From the NCBI GenBank assembly GCA_000349905.1, contig KB722757.1:202804-266803 (forward strand): a stretch of 64,000 bases of DNA, given 5' to 3'. The notes under the pieces are model-generated. The model was not told the DNA's origin and ran no database searches. It saw nothing but the letters and a program-made list of their open reading frames with translations. The translations under genes and the position numbers were made by a program. This DNA comes from Volvariella volvacea V23. Taxonomy: Eukaryota; Basidiomycota; Agaricomycetes; Agaricales; Pluteaceae. This document shows positions 47,160 to 59,387 of this stretch, one piece after another; positions within the stretch are counted from its first letter, which is position 1, and the number at the start of each line of letters is the position of its first letter.

Positions 47160-48496
47160 ATAATGGGATTTCTCTTTGTTTGTTTTTCGTGTGAGTACAC
47201 CCTTGCCAATACCCTGCTACCCCTTGGCCGGCCGGGCCCCGTCGTTGGCCCCCTCCCTCCCCCCTCTGTCGTACGTTGACTCTGGGCCGTTGTGCTAACG
47301 AAATCTTCCGTTCTCAAAGCAGGATGCATGCTTTTTATTATCGGTTTATTGTACGACCACTCCTGTACCATCATCTTTATTCCCTCACACTATTCGACTT
47401 TGGCATACTCCCTTCCGAGTCATTATCCACCCAGTCTCCTTTACCTTAGAAAACGACGGACAGACAGGGTTATCGGAATGTTCATGTTTGGACCCTCCTT
47501 GGCTCCCCCTTGGGTTCTTTCTTGATTCTGGGATACACCGAAGCTCGCCTTGACTCTGCCCAATCTGCTCCAGTATGGTATTTATACATCACATGGGCCC
47601 GGTTTAATGCCGCTCCTGGGGTTGGCAGGTAGCCGGGGGGCTTGTGTGAGTGCAGGCATTGAATATGTCAAGTTTTGCCTGATGGGGGTGCGACGGTTGC
47701 GTTATACATTTCCTGTCATTGGGGGCTGGCATCTGCATGACATTCATTGTCGCATCTACGTGTAGTGCTATGATGTACACGGGACTGGTGTACGACTTGC
47801 GTCATGTAGAGACACTGGGTACTTACTGTGTACACCTATCGATTCGATTCACTTGATATAGATCAAGCTTTTGATGCTTCCTAAGAGTCCGAAGCACCGT
47901 AGGGTACGATGGAATGAAATGAAATGAAAGCTCAGAACCATGGGAATGCTTCTAGACTCAAACCAGAGTTGGTCGTTTGCGTCCAGAATACATCATCACG
48001 CCTAAACACACGCAGTCTCGGAAGTCTGCAGCATTTTGCCCTCATCACGGTCTAGTGATGCCCAACAGTCGGTCAAAGCGACCGTTGGTTGAAGTGTAAA
48101 TTCTAATTACGCCTATCCTCCTGAGCCTCCTGACAGTACAACGCTACGCATGGACATGGGGTCGTGCTCAGTGAGAACGACTTGCGGAGTATTGTGACCC
48201 TGCTGATGGAATGATGCTATCCAAAGGGAGCAGCTGGATTCCGAAAAGCGGAGGCCAGGGACTCAGGAGACTCAGGTGATGGTGGTGAATATCACATGAC
48301 TCGTCGGCCGAGGAGAAATCGGGCTACGATCGGCCGGACAAAGGTCTGTAAACCGAGTCAGAACGAGATCTCAAAAACTTCTTAACAAGTGACCTCCATC
48401 TCATCTGGCCTTTTCTCCAAGTCCTAACCTCCCCTCGTCGCCGTCGTTGCGGTCCCAGCCCTCACCGTCCAGGGTATTTTCCAAAAAACCACCAAA
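47160..48496. other. Promoter region of acetolactate synthase gene
   Basis: It holds 1.3 kb with no supportable gene. C/T-rich stretches around 47220-47275 and 48380-48490 are typical of fungal leaders. Confidence 0.45.
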
Positions 48497-50893
48497 ATGT
48501 CTTTCCCTGCTTCGTCCATCAGGGTGTCTTCACCCGCAAAGGTCTCTGCCATGACCACTTCATTCGTTCGGTGTCGTTCAACAAAAGCCGCCTCATCATC
48601 GATGATTGAGGCGAAAACGAGGGTCCTCGAGCACGCGAGGCACATCAGCCGCACCACTGCACAAAATGCAACTGCTGCACAACCCATGTCAGTCTTTCAT
48701 TCCTCGTGTCTTGTTATGTTCTGGGCGTGGCCCTGGCCCGCGCGCTAACCGTCGTTCACAATTCCAGACGGCCAGCGACTACACCTGGACCCCAGCATTT
48801 CCCCTCGCACCACGTCAACCTCCCGTCACCCATGTCGGGTCCCGGCCCTGCACCTAATGCCCCTCTGGACCACTCATTTGTCGGCATGACCGGTGGTCAG
48901 ATTTTCCACGAAATGATGCTTCGCCACGGCGTCAAACAAATCTTCGGTTACCCAGGAGGCGCCATCCTGCCCGTCTTCGATGCCATCTACAAATCACCAC
49001 ACTTTGAATTCGTTCTGCCCAGACACGAGCAAGGCGCGGGTCACATGGCAGAAGGGTACGCCCGCGTCTCGGGAAAACCTGGTGTCGTTCTGGTCACCTC
49101 CGGTCCGGGGGCAACCAATGTCATTACTCCCATGCAAGACGCGCTAAGTGACGGTATTCCTCTCGTCGTTTTCTCGGGCCAAGTAGCCACGTCTGCTATT
49201 GGGTCCGACGCTTTCCAGGAGGCCGACGTCGTGGGTATTTCGAGGAGCTGCACGAAATGGAACGTGATGGTGAAGGACATTGCGGAGTTACCTCGCCGCA
49301 TTAACGAAGCCTTCAAGATCGCTACTTCTGGACGTCCTGGTCCTGTCCTCGTTGACTTGCCCAAGGATGTGACCGCTGGTGTCCTCCGCACACCCCTGCC
49401 TTACCGCACAACCACACCCGGCTCCGGCCTTGGCCTCCCCTCCAACCCTCTACAGATCATTGACCCCGTCGACAATGCCAGCATCCAACAAGCGGCAAAA
49501 CTCATCAACCAAGCGCAACGCCCCATCATCTACGCCGGGAACGGTGTCCTTTCATCACCTATAGGACCCAGATTGTTGGCAGAGTTGGCGGAGAAGGGTA
49601 ACATCCCCGTCACGACCACCCTGCAAGGACTGGGAGCCTTTGACGAGATGAACGAGAAGAGTCTGCACATGTTGGGTATGCACGGAAGTGCTTACGCCAA
49701 TCTTGCCATGCAGAAAGCTGATGTTATCATCGCTCTGGGCGCGCGTTTCGACGATCGTGTGACTGGCAAGGTCGACTCTTTCGCGCCTGGTGCCAAGACT
49801 GCTGCTCTTCAAGGACGAGGAGGAATCATCCACTTTGAGATTATGCCCAAGAACATCAACAAGGTCGTTGAGGCCTCCATCCCCATCCTCGGCGACGTCG
49901 TCACAAACCTCGCTTCTTTGGTACCTATGATCCGCTCATCGCCTCGCGAGGAGTGGTTCAGCGACATTAAGGAGTGGAAGAAGAACTACCCCTTCACGTA
50001 CGAGAAGAGCGGAAAGGGACAGAAGATGAAGCCTCAGGAGGTCGTAGAGGAGATGGAGAGACAGTTGACTGACAAGAAGGACGACGTCATCGTTGCAACC
50101 GGTGTCGGTCAGCACCAGATGTGGGCCGCTCAATTCTTCCGATGGAGGCACCCACGGACAATGGTCAGCTCAGGTGGTCTCGGGGTGAGTATCTCTATCT
50201 TATATATACTCCTTCCTCCAACCCCCGTTTTCTTTGTGGGGCTCCGTTCCGAGTTGGGACACGTTACTGATAAGCTGTTACGCTTTTTCAATCGTGATCT
50301 GTGTCAATTAGACTATGGGATTCGGTCTACCTGCGGCTATCGGAGCAAAAGTTGCCGCACCTGAGAAGATGGTCGTCGACATCGATGGCGATGCCTCATT
50401 CAGCATGACAGCTATGGAACTTGCCACTGCCTCTCAATACGGCATTGGTGTCAAGGTTCTCATCCTGAACAACGAGTTCCAGGGGATGGTCCTGCAATGG
50501 CAAGGTGCGCTTCAGACGGATCCCTAATTTAGGCTGCATCGCTAACTTTTTGGGTTTCTAGATTTGTTCTACGAGAAGAGGTACTCGCATACCCAGATGA
50601 CGAACCCCGATTTCGTCAAGCTGGCCCAGGCTATGGGAGTCCACGCCATTAGATGCCACAACTCGGAAGAACTGCCAGCGAAGATGAAGGAATTCTTGGA
50701 GTACGACAACTCAAAACCCATCGTTATGGAATGCTACGTCGAGCAAAACGAGCACGTATTCCCGATGGTGTGTTTGTTTCTCTTTGATGTGTTATGCTTT
50801 GTGCTCACAGCGTCCGCATAGGTACCTGCCGGCAAAGCTCTACACGAGCAATTGCTACATCCCACCCTGCGAGCAAAGTCGACAAAAGCATGA
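48497..50893 (+). CDS. ILV2: Acetolactate synthase, catalytic subunit, mitochondrial
   Basis: Five exons (48497-48687, 48768-50184, 50312-50504, 50562-50767, 50822-50893) give about 692 residues. The enzyme condenses two pyruvates (or pyruvate and 2-oxobutyrate) in valine/leucine and isoleucine synthesis. The first about 85 residues are Ser/Arg/Ala-rich and poor in acidic residues, a typical mitochondrial presequence. The thiamine-diphosphate domain opens with [35 protein letters not shown] and the catalytic-Glu segment [17 protein letters not shown]. The middle domain includes [11 protein letters not shown] and [18 protein letters not shown]. The C-terminal ThDP motif starts [10 protein letters not shown] and ends [10 protein letters not shown]. 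The protein closes RAKSTKA. No part is missing. Confidence 0.97.
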
Positions 50894-52117
50894 AGCATGC
50901 CACCCCGTCCCATCATTCCCTCTCATGTACCTAAATATACCACCTTTTAACGACCTCAGTGATTCATTTTTCTGTTGTCGGTGCTTCGTCCCGCCTACAT
51001 CACCTCCCCCCCTAAAACTCGTCACTACATTGGCATAACACTCATGCATCTTCATGTTTCGAAATCATCCAATCACCATTGGCATATCTATCTATTAACC
51101 CTCACGTCTTCCCCCTCACCTGGTTTTACCTCGTTATTATCGCGGACTGGAATCTGTTCTTCGCCCTTTTGTCGTCTCTTGTCTTTTCGTTAATCCTGGC
51201 ATTTAACATCATGTACTACGGGCCTCTACTACTTAGCTTGCTTTAACCACCCTCTAACCATCGCCTTGTCCTTGTCCCGTCCCTCCCAACCGCACCTATA
51301 TCGAGTGTCTTGGCACTTCTCTTCCATCGTCGCTTACCCTTTTTTTGCTCCATCTAAACGAGGCCATCATTTCGCCTCTTACAATATTAGAATACAATCA
51401 ATCTACCCGTTCCTATCCCTTCCCAATCCATCCGCGTGTCTCGCCTCGCCCCGCCCCAGTTCCAAACCCACTCCTCCACCGCAGTGAACAAAGTAGCTGC
51501 ACAAAAATGTGTATAGTCTGTATTTGCTAACGAATTCGAAAACACAGAACGGAGACAAACTGCCGTTGGTATTCCACAATTGCCATTGCAACCTCTGTTT
51601 CCAGCCCAGGCTCTTGAAGTTCCACAGATGCTGGCTGCCGACAAGATTCAAACTCATGATCGAGTGATTTATCACAAGTTGGCGATGACTTGCTTGCTGA
51701 CCCATTGCATTTTGTTTTTTTGCGCATATACAGGTAATGCGGTTATTCTGAATGAAGCGGTAGGGCGATCTTATTTCAATACGTGTAGTCACGAATTGAA
51801 CTATGGCCTCCCTACAACTATCTTGGCTGATCTTCCAGGACGGTGGGAGTTCAACGCACACAAAACGCAGAGTATTCAGGGTGATCAGGCCCAAGGAGTT
51901 CGATTTTGCAGTATCAGAGTTCACAATAAAGTCAAGGTGAGGTCGTCCGATCGTCATGTGCAGGGGAAGGAGTGACGTCTATTGCATGCAACTAGTGCCA
52001 ACTAATTTAATGCAATTGGGACCCACAATCGAGTCACCTACCAGACCCATAAGTAGGAAACAACGGCACATATTTCGTATACTCCAACTCGCTCCATCCT
52101 AGCTCTACACCGCGGCA
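50894..52117. other. ILV2 3' flank and spacer
   Basis: It is pyrimidine-rich up to about 51500. Frames at 51403-51975 on both strands overlap each other and show no domain; neither is called. A weak box-B-like stretch near 51640 does not fold into a tRNA. Confidence 0.4.
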
Positions 52118-52562
52118 ATGCCAAAATCCGCCATCTTCACTGGCTATCAAATTCCTGTGAAAGGCTATAAAGAGCTCGTCCACAGTATACCAGTCGCCAA
52201 GGACTGGCTTGACGTGAACGCCCCCGACAATTTCTCACTAAACTTTGCTGCCTATGGGTACTGGAAGAGACGCCTTTCTCCAGAGCAGCAACGCATAGTC
52301 CCGAGGATTAAGTGTATGTCATAAACCTCGTAATTCGAAGCCTTTAGCTTATGCTTATCTTTTTCCAGATCGCTATGTGTCGGAAGAAGCTAGCAAATCT
52401 CGCATCGAGCCTATTGAGGAGAGAATATCTCATATTCTTTTCATCGTCCGATGGGTTGACTACAAGGGGAAAGAGCAACTTGAAGATGAAGCACATCCGG
52501 ACTGGAAGAAGATCCACGAAGAGACCGAGCTGAACAAGGCAAGGCTTCTAAATTTTTTGTAG
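52118..52562 (+). CDS. Hypothetical 129-residue protein
   Basis: Two exons, 52118-52313 and 52369-52562, are joined by a 55-nt GT-AG intron that preserves the frame (RIK/YRYVSEEA). The protein starts MPKSAIFTGYQIPVKGYKEL and is mixed alpha/beta in character. It has a WLDVNAPDNFSLNFAAYGYW segment, a Lys/Arg/Glu-rich middle and a C-terminal HILFIVRWVDYKG strand followed by a charged helix. There is no signal peptide or membrane helix. I do not recognise a family. The intron and amino-acid composition make a real gene likely; it could be a lineage-specific orphan. Confidence 0.55.
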
Positions 52563-53137
52563 TTGGTGAAAGAGGTCGGTGGTAGGGCGGACACGGGGGT
52601 AATTTCGTTTGCATCCTTGAAGGGCTTGCACCCCAATGAGGATCCTTATTGGTGATGTGCCACAGCAAGTAGCCACTAAATGACGTGGTATTTGATTGCG
52701 CAATGAGAAGTCATATTGTGATGAGCTCTAGTGAGTTAAAGATTGAACACAAGGAATAAGGAATCGTGTAGTGCAACAATATGAAAGATATCGGTTTCTC
52801 CTCCAGTTGGTTTTAGTTGGCTATAGTTCCTTCATTAGCGTTGTCCGCCCATGACGCACTCTGTTCCTGTTTAAGGATAGCCAAGTATGTTTCGACTCAG
52901 ATGGACACGTCAACTCTTCGATTGGATTCGTGTCAAAAGTCTTTGGTATTGTTGATTCAATCATTATTTTTTGTATGTACAATGCACTCTACATGTCTCT
53001 GATCATTTTTTCTGGGAAACGGGTAATGACAGGCGTACAACAGTGAAATCGAGTTCGTAAGGTCCAATGTCAGTTCGTAAAAGAGGCCGGTCATGTCTTT
53101 ATATTTGCAAGTGGCCCAATTGTAAGCCATCCCACCA
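52563..53137. other. Convergent 3' flanks
   Basis: It holds 575 nt between the orphan gene (plus) and the esterase gene (minus). No feature is seen. Confidence 0.45.
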
Positions 53138-54736
53138 TTAGCTACTCAAGACGGTCGAAATAGCGCGAGCCAGAGCGCTAACGTCACTCAGAGTCGGTTC
53201 GTGAAGCGCGATGCAATGTCTGCAACACTTACTTGTGTACTGTCCAGAGTGGATGTAAACCGTCCAACCAACTATGAGTTAGATCGACTGTTAGACCGAA
53301 GCGGGGAGAAGAATAAGACAGCCGTACAAGTAGCTTGAAACTGGCGCACATCCGCCGGTGTGGACATTCCTTCCCCCTGTACCGTTCTCATATGCTCTAC
53401 ACCAACCCGTGATATTGACGTAACCTAACACCTCCGCATTATCCAATAATGAATTGAAAACCGGTGCTGTATCAAACACTTCCAATAGATCAAGGTCAGA
53501 GTGCTGTGTTCGGAACCTGTTCACTGTTGCACCGAGTTTGTTGTTATAGTTTTCTATGAGGCTAGAGAGGCGAGTAGTTACGCTGCTGTTGGTCGAGGAA
53601 GGATTTCGTTGAATGAAGTATGGAGAGCGGTTGATAGGCGGGACGGTTAGGAGCAAGAATGACCGACCCCCGAGGTCGTAGAGTTGTTCGAGCTAGACGA
53701 CAAAAAGGTTATTTCTGGAGTGACAATATGAACCGAGGTCTAGCGTACTTGGGAATTTAGCCGGTTCATTAGGGTGGTATAGAATTGGGTTTGCGTGACA
53801 TTGGTCTATTTGATTGGTTCATTACTGCATATATTCAGCAAATGGATGGTATAATACCCAGGAAAAGGTATTTCCCTACATCGAAGCTATGAATAAGAGG
53901 CGTCAAAGTCAGAAGAGGAACGTACGATGTCACCAGCCCCAATCCAAACTGCGAACAAAGAATTGTCACTCCGCCAATCTGCACCAGATGGCCTTTGAGA
54001 GAGGTGTTCCCTGAACAAGGACACTTGATCCACGAGGGAGCTGCGCATCAAATAATTGGTGGACGAGGCATTGGCTCGAGTATCGTGACTTACGAAGCTG
54101 CCGATCGAGAAGGCGGGACAAGGGCGGCATCTATGGTAGCACCTCCAGAAGCCAGGTTAAAGACCTAACCACAGGACATGAGTAAGCTTAAGAGTCACTC
54201 TCGAATTAACTGCAGGCAGTACTCTGGTATTGGTACTATTATAAGTTCGGCCTGACGGTTAGGTGTTAGACTTGTTCGCGTGGAGAGTACCCCAAATGGG
54301 CTGTGATGAATCAAACTTACCAAGGTACTGAACCCAGGTAGGACCGTTGGAGGATGTCTAAAAATATGCGCATATATTAGGCCATATGTTGAAAGAGCCA
54401 AGGTACTGGGACGCACAGGCCCTGAAGACGGCGAGTTCACGCCAGCAGTAACGTCGAATCCTGCAATTATTGCAATTTCCGCAATAGAAGAGATGGGTAG
54501 CACGCATACATTGACCGAATAGCCAGGTTCGTAATGAGAGGCGTCGATATTTTGAGTAACTCGTACATTAATTGTTGAACTAGCCTGTACTGACCATCCG
54601 AAGTGTATGAATCCCCAAATGCGAATAGGAATCTGGTGTCCCTCCACGTCAACTGTGCCCCCACGGATGAAACTTGAAGAAGCGCCGGGACTAAGAAGCC
54701 AATAGCGCCCAAGAGTGAAAGATTAAGCCCATACAT
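53138..54736 (-). CDS. Secreted SGNH hydrolase, carbohydrate esterase family 16-like
   Basis: The gene has several exons on the minus strand, from ATG at 54736 to TAA at 53138-53140. A signal peptide (MYGLNLSLLGAIGFLVPALL, cleavage near VGA) leads into block I, FLFAFGDSYTSDG, which carries the nucleophilic Ser. After an intron come FDVTAGVNSPSSG and SSNGPTWVQYL, then block II, VFNLASGGATIDAALVPPS. Later come VDQVSLFREHLSQRP and the block III segment LFAVWIGAGDI. LEQLYDLGGRSFLLLTVPPI follows, and the last exons give YLYGWLDGLHPLWTVHKAL with the catalytic Asp-x-x-His. CE16 enzymes are extracellular acetyl esterases acting on xylan-derived and other acetylated oligosaccharides. Block III here reads G-A-G-D instead of the usual G-x-N-D, so the oxyanion-hole Asn is replaced by Gly. 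Exon borders are approximate. Confidence 0.85.
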
Positions 54737-55153
54737 CCTCGTTCTCTGGAAGAGGGCTTGGGGTTCAGGTGATGGTCGTGGTTAAGGAAGGACCAGAGGC
54801 TCGAACGGTGGCCTCAAGCCGGGTCTAAGGGCGGTGTTATACATCAAATCCATCCATTTGTGGGAGTTGACGTTTGGATGATTGAACCCGAGACCGAATC
54901 TGGCGCTAGAACGGGAATTTCCACGTTTGCGTCTTGGCACGTTGCATTATTGCGGTAGTAGAAGTATTGGCACCCTCGGGGATCTTAGAAATCGAGTTTG
55001 AGTAACGAGTGTTGAGGTCGAGCAGGTGGTGATGGACGCGGAGTATCAAGCGAGTTTGGTGTCGCTTAGCGCTAGCGTGATGCCAGCTTGACCCCAAACT
55101 CTATCTCCACTTGCATTCGTCATCATCACATCTTAAACCGTCGACCAAGTCCT
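54737..55153. other. Divergent promoter, esterase / AP-2 mu
   Basis: It holds 417 nt between the start codons of two divergently transcribed genes and must contain both promoters. No specific element was recognised. Confidence 0.5.
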
Positions 55154-57024
55154 ATGATTTCAGTGAGCGGATCGGTTGAGGCCGTTCAGGATTGCACGCT
55201 AATATAGGGACGGGTGTGCTATAAGGCGTTCTTCATATTCAATCAAAAGGGAGAGGTTCGTCGCGCTTGCTCTCGGTGACCTGCTCGAAGTTTAACCATT
55301 CAGACACGAATACCCTTGGATGTCGATTAACTGTTCTTGTTCTTTATCTTTGCTATTTGGTCTACAGGTTCTGATATCTCGACTCTATCGCCCTGACTTC
55401 AAGTGCGCATACACTCAGTTATCCTCAGTGCGGGACAAGACTGACGTTTCAACAATGCTAGACGATCTATCGCTGATGTCTTCCGGATACAAGTCGTCTC
55501 AAACAGCGACGTCCGATCCCCAATCATAACCCTTGGTTCCACAAGTTTCTTCCACGTCCGAACCAATAACCTATATGTCGTGGCTATTACAAAGTTCGTT
55601 CGTTTCTGTTTGACTCCAATTCCCCTAGACCTCACAGTTGTGCTCCCTGGATCTCGTTGCGTCGCTTGTGGTGTTGTGATATGATAGGAGTAACGCCAAC
55701 GCAGCGCTAGTGTTCGAATTCTGCTACCGATTCATCAACATTGCGAAGTCGTATTTCGGAAAGATCGATGAAGAGTCAATAAAGAACAACTTCGTGCTGG
55801 TCTATGAGCTAATAGACGGCAAGTGCATCTCTTTATACTTCACCCCCTATGTAAGTTGATTGTTGAGGCCAGAGATCTGCGACTTTGGTTATCCGCAAAA
55901 CAGTGAAATTGACACGTTGAAGACCTACATAACGACAGAGAGTGTAGTTTCAACGATTGCGCCAGAGGAGTCGTCAAAGATTACTGTGCAGGCAACGGGC
56001 GCGACAAGTTGGAGAAGACCCGACGTGAAGTATAAAAAGAATGAAGCATTCGTGGACGTGGTAGAGACAATCAATTTGAGTATGAGTGCAAAAGGTGCGT
56101 TTTGCTCCGATTATATATCCATCTCTTCCAACCTTGGTTCTCAAACAGGCACGGTGCTGCGTGCTGATGTTGACGGACATATCCAAATGCGGGCATATCT
56201 ATCTGGGACACCTGAATGCAAATTCGGTCTGAACGACAAGCTTGTCATTGACATGAACGAAAAGGGGATGGGAGACGCGGTGGAGTTGGACGACTGCAGA
56301 TTCCATCAGTGTGTGAGACTGACGGACTTTGATGCATCAAGGACGATCAGCTTTATCCCTCCAGACGGGGAGTTTGAACTCATGAGGTACGCTTCTTCAT
56401 TCAGGGTCATTTGAAATCGTTATGGACCTCTTCATGTGATAGATATCGGTCTACTTCTAACATCAAACTCCCGCTACGTATCATCCCGAGCGTCAACGAG
56501 ATTGGGACGAGTCAAGTGCAGTATACCATTACTGCAAAGGCCAACTTCAACCCCAAGCTATCAGCCACGAACGTCGTATTAAGGGTTCCTACACCCCTAA
56601 ATACAACGACCGTGGATTGCAAAGTGGGGACAGGAAAGGCCAAATATGTTCCGGCAGAGAACGTAATTGTATGGAAGTGGGTGCCCCGAACTTTGAATGC
56701 GACTGCACATATATTCTTACCCTATATAGAATTCCTCGGATACAAGGCGGACAGGAGTGTACCTTCTCTGCCACTGCCACACTCACAAGTACAACGAGTC
56801 GACAAGTCTGGGCACGGCCACCTATCGACGTGGATTTCCAAGTACTGATGTTCACCGCCTCCGGCTTAATTGTGCGGTTCTTGAAGGTGTTTGAGAAGTC
56901 CAATTATACAAGTATCAAATGGGTGAGGTATCTGACAAAGGCTAGTGGGACGTATCAGATTCGGGTTAGTGTTTTCGTTCTTGTTCGTCTGAATGCTGAC
57001 GGTGATGACATGCCGTAGTTCTGA
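55154..57024 (+). CDS. APM4: AP-2 adaptor complex subunit mu
   Basis: Ten exons (55154-55162, 55226-55255, 55368-55402, 55462-55593, 55688-55818, 55873-56094, 56149-56386, 56443-56676, 56730-56964, 57019-57024) give 423 residues. This medium chain of the clathrin adaptor binds YxxPhi cargo signals in endocytosis. The start [20 protein letters not shown] comes from a 9-nt and a 30-nt exon. The longin-like N-domain follows ([52 protein letters not shown]). The linker is [20 protein letters not shown]. The mu-homology domain begins [19 protein letters not shown] and includes [18 protein letters not shown], then [14 protein letters not shown]. The last exon holds only Phe and the stop. Intron 5 (55819-55872) is GC-AG, required to restore the conserved [11 protein letters not shown]. 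Confidence 0.95.
55819..55872 (+). other. GC-AG intron in AP-2 mu
   Basis: The exon ends GAC G and the intron starts GCAAGTGC and ends GGCCAG. Joining there gives [11 protein letters not shown], matching the strongly conserved family stretch. No GT donor nearby gives that frame. Confidence 0.85.
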
Positions 57025-57372
57025 TTTGCCGTTGGCTGTCCGTCTTCTCACTCGGGAGCCGGATGCAGTGGTGATAGCGGTGGATGGGTCATTGGATTTT
57101 GGTGTATAGGGACATGAGGATCGGACTTGAATCTATAGTAGCAGAGCAGGTAATAGGTCTTTCTAATGCAAGGGCATGTGGATAATCAATCTACTTAAGG
57201 GGAAAAGGCAATGATTATGCTCAGGGGTACATCAGATGCACCCAATAATAGTGTTATAACCATCAAAAAATCCGGCCGCAATGCAGGCGATGAGGCAAGG
57301 CCCTGAAATTATCGGCTGCATAAAAGGAGGATGCATGAGCGAGGAATATGACCAGCTCACCATCACGTCAGG
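57025..57372. other. Spacer, AP-2 mu to membrane protein B
   Basis: It holds 348 nt between two plus-strand genes and contains the promoter of the second. No feature is seen. Confidence 0.45.
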
Positions 57373-58962
57373 ATGCTTCTCGGCGGTCTGTTTCTCGCCG
57401 TGCTTGCGCGATCTCTCGCATCTCCCGTTCCTGCAAATGTCCCCAGCAGCCCTGGCCCTCTGCACATTGTCGCTGCTGGACTAACGACCCGTGCATACGA
57501 TTCCGATCGCACTCGTTTTGTCCACGACATTCTTTACAGCTGCATAGGAGTCATCTTACTGTGCACTTATGTTGCAATCCATCATAACATTCCGGACTAG
57601 AATGATTCCTGGGCGAGGGTAACCTGGATCCGGTTTAAGACGATGTTGAGTGCGCTGATTGCGCCAGAGGTAGTCATTATGTGGGCATTAAGACAGAGGA
57701 TTATGGCAGGCAGGATTGCGGACGAGAATAAAGGTAAATCTATGCATGCTACACGGCTACGAAATATAGATGCAATAGCCTAATGTATTCAAGGTCGAGG
57801 CTGGACAAAGACGCACGGTTTCTTTGTTCAAATGGGCGGATTGATGTTAACTGGGGGTAAGGAGGAGTTGACTCAATGGGTTGAAGCTCTCGCCATTCCT
57901 CAAATTCGTAAATTCGGTAAGTCAATTCTAGAGCTTAGTTGAGGATGTAATTAATTTGGGATAGATTTTTCATTTCAAGAACACATAGAACGGCTGAAAA
58001 AGGACATCAAAGACGGCGTTACGAGTATCGTGACCGAAGATTGGATGCTAAAAACGATGAAAGTACCGCACATACCTGAGAAAGAGATCATAGATCACGG
58101 GAAAGGCGACCCTCTCGCAAAAGCTATTGTCATCGTTCAGACGTCGTGGTTTGTCCTCCAATGCATAGCTCGCCATGCACGAGGCCTTACGGTCACAGAA
58201 ATCGAGCTGGTTACTTTGGCGTTTGCGGCACTGAATGTTATCACCTATTTTTTATGGTGGAACAAGCCGCTGAATGCCACCTACCCCATTTACATCAATA
58301 TGGATGGAAAGAGGGTTGACGGACCACAAGAGAAAAGCAACCAGGAAACGTGGAGTAGAGAGTGGTACATCGGAATAGAGACAGACTGGCTTTACGACTG
58401 GCGTCCGAGAGGCAATCTTGTAAGAAGAGCATTCGGGACCGTAGGAGCGCTCTGGAACATAATTATTGGAACGCCACTGGTATCGATATTCACCTCTCTT
58501 CACGACATGGCCCTTAAGGCAGTTCCGACTAGAACAACAAGCGTTGGGTCGTTTTACGCTGCCTCAATGGATACCCGTCATTATTTACTCGCTTCCTTGG
58601 GCAGCTCAGCAATTGGAGTGCTATTTGGAGGAATTCACCTCATTGGTTGGAACTTCCCATTCTTGACTGAAGCCGAGTCAAAGCTTTGGAGGGGTTCATC
58701 GCTGTGTATCTTTCTCGTGCCTCTGCTCACCGCCATGACCCAAGCATTCTTCTACTTGTCCATAAACACGGATTCGAGCGAGGTTTTGGCAGCTTTAGGC
58801 CGCTGGTTGAGTGTCTGGCTTCTATATCTGGTAGTTTTCACCGTACCAGTCTATATAGCTGCTCGCGCCATCATTCTGTTCCAAGCGCTTTTCGCTCTGC
58901 GCGCATTGCCTCCGTCGGCATACGAAAATGTACAGTGGACAAATTTCATACCGCACATTTAA
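57373..58962 (+). pseudogene. Multi-pass membrane protein B, paralogue of A, with an in-frame stop
   Basis: The exons are 57373-57733, 57794-57916 and 57980-58962. The frame is continuous except for TAG at 57598-57600. Around it the alignment to paralogue A is gap-free: TYVAIHHNIPD-stop-NDSW against TYAAIHPNIPPRNAPW. Before the stop are a signal peptide (MLLGGLFLAVLARSLASPVP) and one hydrophobic helix. After it come SALIAPEVVIMWALRQRIMA, GWTKTHGFFVQMGGLM, KAIVIVQTSWFVLQCIARHA, TLAFAALNVITYFLWW and four or so C-terminal helices, all intact. The first intron occupies the same site and phase as in A; the second (57917-57979) is absent from A. With only one lesion in 488 codons it is a very young pseudogene, a readthrough gene or a sequence error. 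Confidence 0.75.
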
Positions 58963-59387
58963 TGCCCCAACCTAGTTGACAAGTCGGTATGTCATTCAAT
59001 TCTCATGATTAGCTAAATATCCAGTACTGACCAAATTTCGTAGTCGTCCCTCAACTATATGCGATTACCGCCTACGATTGCCCATCGGAACCGGTACAGA
59101 CTTCATAATTTCTTTGTAAGACATGTTTTGTGTGGTTAATTCTAGTTTTCAATCCTCGATAAATATGTGGTTATTATTCTTAGCTCGGCCTGAATAGCAG
59201 TTTGAGTTGAGGATCAGGTAGCTTTATTTCGGTTTTGCTAGAAACCTAGAGTGCATAGACTCGGAGGAGACGATCTCTCCGGCGCACATAAGGAAGCAGC
59301 ATGTAGTAGCCAACCCTAAAGAAGGGTTCAGCCACACCAACAGGCACTTCAGTTCAGACGCGTATAAGACCTCCAATCATTTCCGAC
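58963..59387. other. Spacer, membrane protein B to F-box pseudogene
   Basis: It holds 425 nt with no gene. It ends in a TATA-like stretch just before the F-box start. Confidence 0.45.
59363..59373 (+). promoter_or_regulatory. TATA-like element
   Basis: tataagacctc lies 14 nt before the ATG at 59388 and is identical to 34941-34951 upstream of glycine-zipper copy 1. Function is inferred from position only. Confidence 0.35.

Noticed and set aside
51600..51700. Weak tRNA-like box B on the minus strand
   Set aside because: The T arm would need two wobble pairs, the invariant C56 is missing and no matching 5' acceptor strand is found.
51403..51957. 184-codon minus-strand frame
   Set aside because: It overlaps an equally long plus-strand frame; neither has a domain, and the region is the 3' flank of ILV2.
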